The notes beneath the pieces are model-generated. The model was not told the origin of the DNA and did not search any database. It was given only the letters and a program-made list of their open reading frames with translations. A DNA stretch of 64,000 nt from CALFVT01 sp039989855 (GTDB lineage Bacteria > Pseudomonadota > Alphaproteobacteria > Caulobacterales > Maricaulaceae). The stretch lies in contig JBDXGZ010000023.1 in NCBI GenBank assembly GCA_039989855.1, forward strand, positions 124,001 through 188,000. Reading direction: 5' to 3'. Every line of letters begins with the position of its first letter. Position 1 is the stretch's first letter. The position numbers and the translations under genes are program-made. Below are positions 8,147 through 16,502 of the stretch, one piece after another.

Positions 8147-9364
8147 TCAAGATAAAAAGAGAGCCGCTTTTTTAACGCCTGCAATAAGGCGCTCGACCTC
8201 TTCCATTGTATTGTAAATCCCGAAGCTCGCTCGCGCGGTTGAATGGATGCCAAGGCTTTGCATAAGCGGTTGAGTGCAGTGCTGCCCCGCACGCACGGCA
8301 ATGCCGTATTTATCAAGAATTTGCGCTATGTCATGAGGATGTGCGCCCTCTAGCCCAAAGGAGAGTACGCTGCCCTTGTCCTTCGCGTCGCCGTAAAGAC
8401 GGAAAGCATTTACATCCCGCAGCCCGTCAAGCGCCGCATGATAGAGCGCCATTTCATGCTGATGCACCGCCTCCGCGTCAAATTGGCCGTACCAGTCAAT
8501 CGCCGCACCGAAGCCTATGGCTTGGAGGATAGGCGGGGTTCCCGCTTCGAACTTATAGGGCGGCTCATTATAGGTAACGTGGGTTTCAAACACATCTTCG
8601 ATCATCTCGCCGCCGCCTTGAAACGGCTCTAACGTCGCCAAGCCTTCGGTTGTTCCGTAAAGCGCGCCAATGCCTGTCGGCCCGTAAAGTTTATGGCCCG
8701 TCATACAGTAGAAATCAGCCCCGAGAGCTTGCACGTCAACAGGGCGGTGAACCGCATATTGCGTGCCGTCGACGACGAACCAGGCGCCAGTCGCTTTGAC
8801 CCACGGCGCAATCTCAGCGATTGGATTCACCGTGCCGAGCACGTTGGACATATGCACAAGCGAGACGACTTTTGTCTTACTCGAGAGCATCTCTTTCAGC
8901 GCATCTAAATCAAGCTCACCGAGCGCATTAACAGGGACAAATTTAATTACAGCCCCTTTGCGTTCGCGTAGGAAATTCCACGGCACAATATTGGAGTGGT
9001 GCTCCATTTGGGAGATAATAATTTCGTCCCCCGCCTCTATCGTATGTGCGAGGCCGTAAGCTGTCAGGTTTAGCGCTTCTGTCGCGCCCTTGGTGAACAC
9101 GATATTATTCGCAGACGGAGCGCCGAGGAATTTTGCGACCTTCGCCCGTGCGCCCTCATAGGCCTCCGTCGTTTCATTGGCCATAGTGTGCAAACCACGG
9201 TGGACATTAGCAAAGCTGGTTTCCATCTGCTGCCGCATGGCGTCCATCACGGCAATCGGTTTTTGCGCACTCGCCGCATTATCGAGGTAGGCAATAGGTT
9301 GGCCGTTGACCTCCCGCGAGAGGATCGGAAATTGAGCGCGTATGTCGTCTATGTTGAAACTCAC
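8147..9364 (-). CDS. sufS: cysteine desulfurase SufS
   Basis: A 405-residue class V aminotransferase-fold enzyme that takes sulfur from L-cysteine as a persulfide for cluster assembly. The PLP lysine is in MTGHKLYGPTG (about residue 225) and the persulfide cysteine in RAGQHCTQP (about 363), the group II SufS context. The GTG at 9364 is chosen because AGAGGCG lies 7 bases upstream and it overlaps the sufD stop as GTGA; the longer TTG reading at 9382 lacks such support. No SufE or SufU partner gene is in the window, so its sulfur acceptor must be encoded elsewhere. Confidence 0.95.
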   Translation of the reverse strand: MSFNIDDIRAQFPILSREVNGQPIAYLDNAASAQKPIAVMDAMRQQMETSFANVHRGLHTMANETTEAYEGARAKVAKFLGAPSANNIVFTKGATEALNLTAYGLAHTIEAGDEIIISQMEHHSNIVPWNFLRERKGAVIKFVPVNALGELDLDALKEMLSSKTKVVSLVHMSNVLGTVNPIAEIAPWVKATGAWFVVDGTQYAVHRPVDVQALGADFYCMTGHKLYGPTGIGALYGTTEGLATLEPFQGGGEMIEDVFETHVTYNEPPYKFEAGTPPILQAIGFGAAIDWYGQFDAEAVHQHEMALYHAALDGLRDVNAFRLYGDAKDKGSVLSFGLEGAHPHDIAQILDKYGIAVRAGQHCTQPLMQSLGIHSTARASFGIYNTMEEVERLIAGVKKAALFLS

Positions 9365-10392
9365 AGTTTCGCCTCTAGCCAATCGCGGACCTTGCCAGAA
9401 AGCGACTCCCGCATATCTTCATCATCCAAATCATCAAACACGCCAACAAGGAAGGCTTCGATCAAGAGAGACTTAGCTCGTGCGAGGGGGATGCCCCGTT
9501 GACGCATGTAAAACAGGGCAGACTCGTCAAGCGCTCCGACTGTATTACCGTGGGCGCACTCCACATCATCTGCGTAAATCTCAAGCTCTGGCTTGGCGCG
9601 GACTTCGGCGCGGTCAGACATCAATAGCGCATCGTGGCGCATCTCGGCGTCCGTTTTCTGCGCGGCCCGTTCAACATGGAACTTGCCTTGGAAGACCCCG
9701 CGCGCCTTATCAAAGACAACGCCTTTGACCGATTGACGGATTTCATTATTAGGCTGGGTGAGCAGCATATGACTCGTCATATCTGTATGACGTTCCTCAT
9801 CGAGCAAATAAGCCCCGTTCAAGGTCGCTTTGCAATCTTCACCGCCAACAGATAGGCGCGTTTCAAGCCGCGTTAGCGCCCCGCCAAAGCTAAGGGTAAA
9901 CTGGCTATAGTCCGAACCATCCGTTTGGGTGACATGAGCGGTTGAAACCCGCACAGCATCTTTTGGGTCATCCTGCACAATGATACGGCTAACACGTGCC
10001 TTTTTCCCGAGGTGGATAATTATATCTACATTGGTAAAACTCCCCGCGCGTCCGCGGTGATGTTCCACGATTTGCGCGCTGGCGCCTTCACCCACATTAA
10101 TATCGATACGGGCATGACCTTTGGTCAGCTCAAAAATATTAATCGGCTCCGCAAGGGTTACGCCTGCAGGCACCTCTATGGAAATAACCTCTGGATTATG
10201 CGCGGCTGCGACCGTTGACATAGCCCCCTCATGAGGGGCGCTACCCTTCACATTTAATGGCAGATCTTTCGCCATATCAATATCAGGCGTCAAACTATCG
10301 GAGAGACCGATTTTTTCTTTCACGCTTCCGCGCAGGTCTGTCCACTTCCACGCCTCATTGCGGCGGTGGGGAAGGTGTTGGGTAATGCTCAT
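9361..10392 (-). CDS. sufD: Fe-S scaffold complex subunit SufD
   Basis: A 343-residue SufBD-core beta-helix protein. The N terminus carries RRNEAWKWTDLR, the typical SufD opening, and the C terminus has the conserved CAHGNTVGALDE followed by YMRQRGI. SufD joins SufB and SufC in the cytosolic SufBC2D scaffold on which clusters form, and is linked to iron acquisition by the complex. Its ATG overlaps the stop of the upstream cupin gene as TAATG, and its own stop overlaps sufS, so three genes are translationally coupled. Confidence 0.94.
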   Translation of the reverse strand: MSITQHLPHRRNEAWKWTDLRGSVKEKIGLSDSLTPDIDMAKDLPLNVKGSAPHEGAMSTVAAAHNPEVISIEVPAGVTLAEPINIFELTKGHARIDINVGEGASAQIVEHHRGRAGSFTNVDIIIHLGKKARVSRIIVQDDPKDAVRVSTAHVTQTDGSDYSQFTLSFGGALTRLETRLSVGGEDCKATLNGAYLLDEERHTDMTSHMLLTQPNNEIRQSVKGVVFDKARGVFQGKFHVERAAQKTDAEMRHDALLMSDRAEVRAKPELEIYADDVECAHGNTVGALDESALFYMRQRGIPLARAKSLLIEAFLVGVFDDLDDEDMRESLSGKVRDWLEAKL

Positions 10393-10700
10393 TATTGTGG
10401 CCCTATCAACAATACACGCGACGGCGTTGACGTGCGTGTACGGTGGCGTAGATTTGCAGGAACTTTGATGATGTCTCCTGTGCCTAAAGGCACACTATCG
10501 CTTCCGTCTAAATCCATCATAAGTTCCCCTTCAACGATATAGAAAACTTCATCGACGTCATGGGAGTGAAACGGATATTCACCGTTCAAGGATGCAACTT
10601 TTACAGCGCTGTCCCCTAAATCAACGAGACGGATAGCTTTAGCTATTTCTACAATGTCTAAGACGGATTGAATATTATGAACCTCAGGCGGCATATGCAT
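10392..10700 (-). CDS. small cupin protein wedged between sufC and sufD
   Basis: A 102-residue single-domain cupin. The metal-binding pattern is visible: FHSHDVDEVFYIVEGE supplies two His and a Glu, and LRHRTR supplies the last His. Small cupins bind a divalent metal and act as dioxygenases, isomerases or sensors, so no reaction can be named. Starts at 10703, 10700 or 10694 are all possible; 10700 is placed 5 bases after AAGG. The gene overlaps the sufC 3' end by about 17 bases and touches sufD as TAATG. It is a paralogue of the cupin at 12127-12498: GEYPFHSHD against GDYPFHAHE. Confidence 0.78.
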   Translation of the reverse strand: MHMPPEVHNIQSVLDIVEIAKAIRLVDLGDSAVKVASLNGEYPFHSHDVDEVFYIVEGELMMDLDGSDSVPLGTGDIIKVPANLRHRTRTSTPSRVLLIGPQ

Positions 10701-11430
10701 CATAGCCTTCTTTTTCGAGTTTCTTGGCAAAGTCAGCATCGCCGCTCGCCGCGATTTTACCACCTGCCAACACATGCACTTTGTCTGGAACGATATAATC
10801 AAGCAGGCGTTGGTAATGGGTAATCACAAGCATGCCGCGATCAGGACTACGGAGACGGTTCACACCGTCCGCAACGATACGCAGTGCGTCCACATCAAGG
10901 CCACTATCGGTTTCGTCCATGATTATGAAATTCGGCTCGAGCATAAGCATTTGGAAGATTTCCATACGCTTCTTCTCGCCACCCGAAAAACCAACATTCA
11001 AAGGGCGCTTTAGCATATCAGGACTGATCTTAAGTTCTTTGGCTATCGCTTTGGATTTCTTAAGGAATTCTGGCGCGCGCATCTCGTCTTCACCGCGCGC
11101 TTTCCGCTGCGCATTCAGCGCCGTTTTAAGGAACGTCAGTGTCGGCACACCCGGAATTTCAAGCGGATATTGAAAGCTTAGGAACAAGCCGTTCGCCGCG
11201 CGGTCTTCGGGGTCCATATCCAGCAGGTCTTCACCACCAAGCGTTGCCTCGCCGCCCGTCACTTCATAGCCGTCACGCCCTGTGAGGACATAAGACAAGG
11301 TCGATTTCCCCGCCCCGTTCGGCCCCATGATCGCATGGACTTCACCCGCAGGCACATCAAGGGACAAACCCTTGATAATAGTCTTACGGCCGTCATCAAC
11401 CGCCGCGCTTAGATTATTTATTTTTAGCAT
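10684..11430 (-). CDS. sufC: Fe-S assembly ATPase SufC
   Basis: A 248-residue ABC-type ATPase without membrane domains. Walker A GPNGAGKST is at residues 36-44, the signature is FSGGEKKRMEI, and Walker B is FIIMDETDSGLD, whose DETDSG is the SufC hallmark. SufC powers conformational change of SufB and SufD in the cytosolic scaffold. The ATG at 11430 has AAGGTG at the right distance, so the extra five residues of an earlier frame are dropped. It is separated from the upstream half of the operon by 240 bases containing a palindromic repeat, so it may have its own promoter or rely on read-through. Confidence 0.96.
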   Translation of the reverse strand: MLKINNLSAAVDDGRKTIIKGLSLDVPAGEVHAIMGPNGAGKSTLSYVLTGRDGYEVTGGEATLGGEDLLDMDPEDRAANGLFLSFQYPLEIPGVPTLTFLKTALNAQRKARGEDEMRAPEFLKKSKAIAKELKISPDMLKRPLNVGFSGGEKKRMEIFQMLMLEPNFIIMDETDSGLDVDALRIVADGVNRLRSPDRGMLVITHYQRLLDYIVPDKVHVLAGGKIAASGDADFAKKLEKEGYDAYAA

Positions 11431-11452
11431 GATAACACCTTGCAATGAATAG

Positions 11453-11603
11453 CCTCTCCTTGGGGAGAGGTCCGTAGGGCGATAGCCCTTACGGGGTGAG
11501 GGGAATTAAAATTATTCGGGTTTGAGGACGCGTCCAGATGAGACGATATCCCCTCACCCGCCAATTCGCTAACGCTCATGGCGACCTCTCCCCACGGGAG
11601 AGG
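11453..11603. repeat. composite palindromic (REP-like) element in the SUF operon
   Basis: The outer arms, CCTCTCCTTGGGGAGAGG near 11453-11470 and GACCTCTCCCCACGGGAGAGG at 11583-11603, are inverted copies and are themselves palindromes. Inner arms CGGGGTGAGGGG (11492-11503) and CCCCTCACCCG (11550-11560) also pair, and a third hairpin lies at 11472-11494. An open reading frame covers the element but only reads through the repeat. Its position within the operon could attenuate or stabilise the transcript. Confidence 0.75.
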
Positions 11604-11671
11604 TTGAAAGTTATTTACTGTAATAAAATCAAGATTTTTTAACATTTTCTATTTCTTACAATTTTACGCAT

Positions 11672-12127
11672 TTAACACATAAATACAAATCGAGTCCCTA
11701 CGGACTCAGTCAATAAGTTATCTTCAAAATTTGCAGCAACAATATACCAATAATTACAAGTCGTTAGAGTATATGATCCAACAGGTTTAAAGGCACAGGC
11801 CTGATAGTCCCCTAAAAACTCCATTGCGGAATTAAATAAATCACATTTCTCTTGGTTTTTATGCAAAGTAAAATCATTATTTTCCATAAGGTCACGCCAT
11901 TTTCTATATGTAATATTATGAGGAATAATATCGCTCGGAATTATGACTTTTGTTTCGGCCTCATTATCCTTCCAATGTCCAATCGATTGGATATAGGGAT
12001 TTGATTGAAGTTTCTTCCACTCAAGTTTTTGAAAAAACCTGCCATCAATCGCAAAATTATAGAGAAATAAAAATATCAATCCAATTACCAGAAAAACACC
12101 AATTAATATTTTCTTCCCTCTAGTCAT
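11672..12127 (-). CDS. membrane-anchored protein of unknown function
   Basis: A 151-residue protein with a basic start (MTRGKK) and one hydrophobic segment at residues 5-24, followed by a soluble domain of about 125 residues with three or four cysteines, including a C-terminal Cys. I do not recognise the family. The ATG at 12127 overlaps the cupin stop as TGATG and follows GGGGGAG; a GTG nine bases earlier is less likely. Its base use is more AT-rich than that of its neighbours, which hints at a later insertion into the operon. It is followed by the palindromic repeat. Confidence 0.65.
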   Translation of the reverse strand: MTRGKKILIGVFLVIGLIFLFLYNFAIDGRFFQKLEWKKLQSNPYIQSIGHWKDNEAETKVIIPSDIIPHNITYRKWRDLMENNDFTLHKNQEKCDLFNSAMEFLGDYQACAFKPVGSYTLTTCNYWYIVAANFEDNLLTESVGTRFVFMC

Positions 12128-12498
12128 CACACCCACTCCCCCACAGGTGCATCGTAAACCGCGTCAACTTCAGCCGTGCCGTTGTTTTTCACATCTTTCG
12201 GTTCAAACAAGAAAATGAGGCATTCTTCTGCGGCGCGGGGGCGGTGGACGACGCCTTTGGGGACGACGATAGCTTCGCCTTCGCTCACCTGCACGCTTTC
12301 GCCACCTTCAAAATCAAGGATAAATTCGCCTTTCCAACAAAAGAACATCTCGTCCTCGCCCTCATGAGCGTGGAAGGGATAGTCACCTTTAATCTTGGCG
12401 AGCTTCATCTCTTGCCCGTTCAGCTCAGCGACAATTTTAGGCCGCCAATGCTCATCGAACTTTGAGAATTTCTCATTTATGTTGATCTTGGTTGTCAT
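12127..12498 (-). CDS. small cupin protein in the SUF operon
   Basis: A 123-residue single cupin domain. GDYPFHAHEGEDEMFFCWKGE carries two His and the Glu ligand, and VVHRPR carries the final His of a typical mononuclear metal site. The family (cupin_2) includes small metalloenzymes and ligand-binding proteins with no single function. It is a paralogue of the cupin at 10392-10700, which sits next to sufC and sufD. The downstream anchored protein overlaps its stop. The position between Rid-family genes and sufC suggests a link to cysteine-derived metabolites or iron, which is inference only. Confidence 0.82.
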   Translation of the reverse strand: MTTKININEKFSKFDEHWRPKIVAELNGQEMKLAKIKGDYPFHAHEGEDEMFFCWKGEFILDFEGGESVQVSEGEAIVVPKGVVHRPRAAEECLIFLFEPKDVKNNGTAEVDAVYDAPVGEWV

Positions 12499-12508
12499 AA
12501 ATATAAGT

Positions 12509-12547
12509 CCTCACCCTGAGGAGCGCGGAGCGCCTCTCAGGGTGAGG
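12509..12547. repeat. palindromic hairpin repeat, 12-bp perfect arms
   Basis: CCTCACCCTGAG (12509-12520) and CTCAGGGTGAGG (12536-12547) are exact inverted copies around a 15-base GC-rich loop. Such elements are dispersed widely in alphaproteobacterial genomes. It lies between the RidA and cupin genes of the SUF operon and would form a stable RNA hairpin without a U tract, so it is more likely a REP-like element than a terminator. Confidence 0.75.
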
Positions 12548-12553
12548 GAGTCA

Positions 12554-12952
12554 TTATCCTTTAAACGCGGTTACTTCGATTTCGATTTTCATTTTCTCAT
12601 CGACCATATCGGCAATCACCATGGTTGCGGCGGGTAAAATAGCGCCGAAATGTTTTTGAATAACAGGCATAACTTCGGCCATATATTTACGGTCAGAGAT
12701 GGTATATTGTACCCGCACCGTATGGCCAAGCTCGAAGCCGCCTTGTTTTAGCGCCGCCATGATATTGGCAAATGTGTTTTGCGCTTGTTGTGCTGCGCTC
12801 TCTGGTAGCTCACCTTTGACGTAATCATAACCGACTGTGCCCGAGACAAAGCACCAATCGCCCTGCACAACCGCGCGGGACATGGCGTAATTTTTCTCGC
12901 CTTCAGATAGAGTTATAAGCATCCGTTTTGGGTCTGTTTTTGTTTTAGCCAC
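12554..12952 (-). CDS. RidA-family (YjgF/UK114) protein, cytosolic
   Basis: A 132-residue Rid-superfamily protein. RidA proper hydrolyses reactive enamines and imines made by PLP enzymes such as threonine or serine dehydratase. The fold signature is present (a QAQNTFANIMAALKQGG helix region and RVQYTISDR), but the canonical RidA Arg in the IECVA motif near the C terminus is replaced here by IEIEVTA, so this may be a Rid subfamily member without imine deaminase activity. The start is the GTG at 12952, preceded by AAGAGGA at 6 bases. Placement in an operon with two PLP desulfurases is suggestive. Confidence 0.82.
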   Translation of the reverse strand: MAKTKTDPKRMLITLSEGEKNYAMSRAVVQGDWCFVSGTVGYDYVKGELPESAAQQAQNTFANIMAALKQGGFELGHTVRVQYTISDRKYMAEVMPVIQKHFGAILPAATMVIADMVDEKMKIEIEVTAFKG

Positions 12953-12969
12953 GATAAATCCTCTTGTGG

Positions 12970-13431
12970 TTAGTTCCGCACAGCTGTGCATTCAATTTCG
13001 ATAAGCGCGTCGGGCGCGGCGAGGCCTGAGACTTCAACGGTCGTTCGCGCAGGTGGGTTCGTCGGGAAGAACTGTCGGTAAGACCTGTTCATCTCTGAGA
13101 ATCCCGCAATATCCGTCATAAAGACTTGGCAGCGGACAATATCCGACATGCCAACGCCGACACTAGATAATGTCTGCCCAATATTTTTAAGGGTCTGCGT
13201 TGTCTGCGCGGCAATATTTGGCTCATAACTCAGCGTTTTGGGATTACGTCCCAAATGGCCCGCCAGGTAATAAACGCCGCCCGCTTCAACCACTGGGGAG
13301 AACGGCGGTCCTGAGGGCGCTGTTTTTTCCGCAACGAATCTAACGGCCGTATCTTTTTGATCCGCCTGAGACTGTGTGCATCCAATTAATAGAGAGGCCC
13401 CTAAAAGGGTCATAAAAAATGGTTTCATCAT
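12970..13431 (-). CDS. RidA-family lipoprotein (exported Rid protein)
   Basis: A 153-residue protein with a lipoprotein signal (hydrophobic core ending in LLIGC, Cys near residue 18) followed by a Rid domain. The domain shows YLAGHLGRNP, AQTTQTLKNIGQTL, VFMTDI, a conserved RTTVEVSGL and a C-terminal IEIECTAV, which retains the Glu-Cys part of the family signature. Most RidA proteins are cytosolic, so one anchored outside is unusual, although exported Rid relatives are known. The ATG at 13431 sits 8 bases after GGAG and overlaps the preceding stop. Substrate unknown. Confidence 0.82.
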   Translation of the reverse strand: MMKPFFMTLLGASLLIGCTQSQADQKDTAVRFVAEKTAPSGPPFSPVVEAGGVYYLAGHLGRNPKTLSYEPNIAAQTTQTLKNIGQTLSSVGVGMSDIVRCQVFMTDIAGFSEMNRSYRQFFPTNPPARTTVEVSGLAAPDALIEIECTAVRN

Positions 13432-13856
13432 GGGCATGACTCCTTTATCCAAGCCTCAGGGTCAGCTGCGCGGTAGCATTTCACGCGCATACCGTAATCG
13501 GTTAGAATATTGTTGGAAAACCTAGCAATAAGCTGTTCGTTTTTGACGCTATCATCTCTGAGGCCGTTACGGGTTGCTACAATTTCAAACGTCCCGTCTT
13601 CGAGTTTCTTTGACTGAAAGATTGGGATTTGCCCCGTCGAGGCGGTTGTCCCGAAATATCCACGAATTTCAGCTTCCGCACTATCACGGTCAAACCCGAT
13701 TTCAAGCCCAACATGCCCTGCTAACTCTTGCGAAAAATTGACCATATCATGTAGGCTTGTGGTGGACACATCTTTAATCGCGATGTCATTAGACGGCGCG
13801 CTGTCTTGACAGGCTGCCAACATAATGGCGAGAGATATGGAAGCCACGAGCCTCAT
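13428..13856 (-). CDS. lipoprotein of unknown function
   Basis: A 142-residue predicted lipoprotein. The signal peptide ends in IMLAACQDS, with the lipobox Cys at about residue 16. The mature part is acidic, with a GLEIGFDRDSAEAEIRGYFG stretch and one Cys pair near the C terminus (KCYRAADPEAWIKESCP) that could form a disulfide. I do not recognise the family. The ATG overlaps the sufB stop as TAATG and the stop overlaps the RidA-lipoprotein start, so it is firmly part of the SUF transcript. Confidence 0.72.
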   Translation of the reverse strand: MRLVASISLAIMLAACQDSAPSNDIAIKDVSTTSLHDMVNFSQELAGHVGLEIGFDRDSAEAEIRGYFGTTASTGQIPIFQSKKLEDGTFEIVATRNGLRDDSVKNEQLIARFSNNILTDYGMRVKCYRAADPEAWIKESCP

Positions 13857-15382
13857 TAGCCCACGCTCCCCTCAAGACTAATCGCGACGAGCTTTTGTGC
13901 TTCAACGGCAAATTCCATAGGCAGTTTTTGCAGAACGTCACGGCAGAAGCCGTTAACAAGGAGCGCCACCGCTTCTTCTTCGCCGAGACCGCGTTGGCGG
14001 CAATAAAATAGTTGATCGTCGGAGAGTTTCGACGTCGTCGCTTCATGCTCGAACTGTGCGCTTGGTACATTGCTTTCCACATAAGGAACCGTATGCGCGC
14101 CGCACAGATCACCAATCAACAGACTATCACATTGGGTGAAATTGCGCGCATTGGTCGCCTTGCGGTGGGCACTGACAAGACCGCGGTAGGTTTGGTTCGA
14201 CTTGCCAGCGCTAATCCCCTTAGAGATCACACGCGAGCGCGTATCTTTGCCCAAGTGGATCATCTTTGTGCCCGTATCAGCTTGTTGGTGACCATTGGTG
14301 ATAGCGATTGAATAGAACTCCCCTTGGGAGCCATCGCCGCGCAAAATGCAGCTTGGGTATTTCCATGTCACCGCCGAGCCTGTTTCGACCTGTGTCCAAG
14401 ACACTTTGGAGTTCTTACCCCGACAATCAGCACGTTTCGTCACGAAGTTATAAACGCCGCCGTTCCCGTCCGCGTCGCCCGGCCACCAGTTCTGAACGGT
14501 GGAATATTTCACTTCGGCGTCATCAAGCGCGATGATCTCAACAATCGCCGCATGAAGCTGATTTTCGTCACGCATCGGCGCGGTACAGCCCTCAAGATAG
14601 CTCACATAAGAGCCTTTATCGGCAATAATCAGCGTCCGTTCAAACTGGCCCGTGCCTTGGGCGTTCATACGGAAATAGGTTGAAAGCTCCATCGGGCAGC
14701 GCACGCCGGGTGGGATATAAACAAAACTCCCGTCAGAGAATACCGCCGTGTTGAGCGCCGCAAAGAAATTATCTGTTACAGGTACAACTGAGCCAAGATA
14801 TTTCTTCACAAGTTCTGGATGCTCACGAATGGCCTCAGAGATTGAGCAGAAGATCACGCCGACCTTTGCCAGTTCATCCTTAAAGGTCGTGACAACTGAG
14901 ACACTATCAAAGACCGCGTCCACCGCCACGCGGGGTCTTTCACGCGCTTCGGCTGCGCTTTCCGCTGCGCCCTTAACGCCGAGTAGAACTTCGGCCTCAC
15001 GAAGTGGAATACCGAGCTTTTCAAAATCCTTTAGGATTTCTTCAGGGACATCATCAATGCTGTCATATTTCGCTTTGCCTTCGGGCGCAGCGTAATAATA
15101 GGCATCTTGATAATCGATTTCGGGATAGTCGACCATCGCCCATTTTGGCTCTTCCATCACGAGCCACCGCTTATAGGCATCAAGCCGCCAATCGAGCATC
15201 CATTGCGGCTCTTCTTTCTTGCCGGAGATAAAACGTACGATATCTTCAGAGAGGCCCTTAGGCGCGAACTCTTGTTCAATATCCGTTTCAAAGCCGTATT
15301 TATACTTATCCGCTTCGAGCGCGCGAACGCCCTCAACCGTTTCAGCTTCGATACTGTCTTTGACTTTAATGTCTTCGCTCAT
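13856..15382 (-). CDS. sufB: Fe-S scaffold protein SufB
   Basis: A 508-residue SufB, the central scaffold of the SufBC2D complex in the cytosol. The C-terminal half contains CRGKNSKVSWTQVETGSAV, the NFTQCDSLLIGDLCGAHTVPY segment with conserved Cys, and YCRQRGLGEEEA, which marks the SufB core. The N-terminal region (PEWMLDWRL-like, here PQWMLDWRLDAY) is also typical. Length matches the family. It lies one base after the NifS-like desulfurase and is coupled to the downstream lipoprotein gene. Confidence 0.97.
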   Translation of the reverse strand: MSEDIKVKDSIEAETVEGVRALEADKYKYGFETDIEQEFAPKGLSEDIVRFISGKKEEPQWMLDWRLDAYKRWLVMEEPKWAMVDYPEIDYQDAYYYAAPEGKAKYDSIDDVPEEILKDFEKLGIPLREAEVLLGVKGAAESAAEARERPRVAVDAVFDSVSVVTTFKDELAKVGVIFCSISEAIREHPELVKKYLGSVVPVTDNFFAALNTAVFSDGSFVYIPPGVRCPMELSTYFRMNAQGTGQFERTLIIADKGSYVSYLEGCTAPMRDENQLHAAIVEIIALDDAEVKYSTVQNWWPGDADGNGGVYNFVTKRADCRGKNSKVSWTQVETGSAVTWKYPSCILRGDGSQGEFYSIAITNGHQQADTGTKMIHLGKDTRSRVISKGISAGKSNQTYRGLVSAHRKATNARNFTQCDSLLIGDLCGAHTVPYVESNVPSAQFEHEATTSKLSDDQLFYCRQRGLGEEEAVALLVNGFCRDVLQKLPMEFAVEAQKLVAISLEGSVG

Positions 15383-15383
15383 A

Positions 15384-16502
15384 TTAGGCCGCCTTCATTT
15401 GACTTTTGCGGATTTTGCGCCATGCGCGCAGGAATGTTTCTACGTCGTCTATTGTGCTATCTTCACCGAGGCTAACACGGATAACGCCCTTAGGGGCTGC
15501 GTCTAAACGGCCCATCGCCTTCACAGAGCGGCTTTCGCCCGTTTTGCCCGAAGAACAGGCTGTGCCTGTGCTGACAGAAATGCCTTCAAGGTCAAGCTGC
15601 ATCATTAGCGTCATAGAGCTAGCGTCTGGCACAGCAAAAAGGCTCGTGTTTGGTAGGCGTTCGGCTTTGTCCCCGAAAACTGTCAAGCTAGGCTCAAGAC
15701 GTTTGAGTTCGGTTTCCAAATGGTCACGTAGGGCGGCTGTATGCTCGAACTTAGGCAGCTGCTTAGCCGCCGCGCCAAATCCAGCGATACCTGCCACATT
15801 AGATGTCCCTGCGCGGCGGCGGCGTTCTTGCCCGCCTCCACTGAGGAGCGGTGTATAAGGCGCATCGGGCGACACATAGAGCGCCCCTACTCCATGCGGG
15901 CCGCCAATCTTATGAGCGGATACGGCCATATAATCAGGAATGAACGTCATTGGGATTTTCCCGAGCGCTTGCACGGCGTCAACTAAGATCAAACCATCGG
16001 CAGCGCGGACAAGCTCCGTCGCTGTTTCAATATCTTGCAACACGCCCGTTTCACTATTCGCCGCAACGATTGAGACAAAGGGCCGACCGTCAGAGACGTC
16101 CCAATTGGAGAGACGCTCTTTGAGCCAAGCCGTATCTGTGCTGCCTTCAAGGTCAGTCGGGATTTCCTCTGACGTGATACCAAAGCTTTCGGCCGCTAAA
16201 ATCGTCGCAGGATGATCCATGCCAGAGATGAGCATCCGCTTACATCCCGCGCGCATGGCCGAGTAAATCGCCGTGTTATCGCCTTCGGTTCCGCCGCCGT
16301 TAAAAATAAGGTCGCCAGAGCAAACCCCCATCGCAAGTGCCACCGCTTCACGGGCATCGCCAATGACCTGCGCCGCGCTACGCCCGTGCCTATGTTGCGC
16401 CGAAGCATTCCCTGCTACATTAAGGGCAGAGATTATTGCCTCTTTAACATGAGGGCGCACGGGGCATGTGGCGTTATAATCGAGGTAAACACGCGAACTC
16501 AT
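15384..16502 (-). CDS. cysteine desulfurase, NifS/IscS-like (second desulfurase of the operon)
   Basis: A 372-residue class V PLP enzyme. The N terminus has VYLDYNATCPVRP, the PLP lysine lies in VSAHKIGGPHG, and the active Cys lies in the flexible loop GTACSSGKTGES, all of group I (IscS/NifS) type and different from the SufS further downstream. It removes sulfur from cysteine and is commonly found at this position in alphaproteobacterial SUF operons. The ATG at 16502 overlaps the iscR stop by four bases (ATGA). Confidence 0.92.
   Translation of the reverse strand: MSSRVYLDYNATCPVRPHVKEAIISALNVAGNASAQHRHGRSAAQVIGDAREAVALAMGVCSGDLIFNGGGTEGDNTAIYSAMRAGCKRMLISGMDHPATILAAESFGITSEEIPTDLEGSTDTAWLKERLSNWDVSDGRPFVSIVAANSETGVLQDIETATELVRAADGLILVDAVQALGKIPMTFIPDYMAVSAHKIGGPHGVGALYVSPDAPYTPLLSGGGQERRRRAGTSNVAGIAGFGAAAKQLPKFEHTAALRDHLETELKRLEPSLTVFGDKAERLPNTSLFAVPDASSMTLMMQLDLEGISVSTGTACSSGKTGESRSVKAMGRLDAAPKGVIRVSLGEDSTIDDVETFLRAWRKIRKSQMKAA

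Noticed and set aside
11424..11645. 73-codon frame on the minus strand
   Set aside because: It runs through the palindromic repeat and has no family features.
12127..12498. start of the cupin placed further upstream
   Set aside because: No in-frame start upstream has a ribosome site, and the region ahead is the 12509-12547 hairpin.
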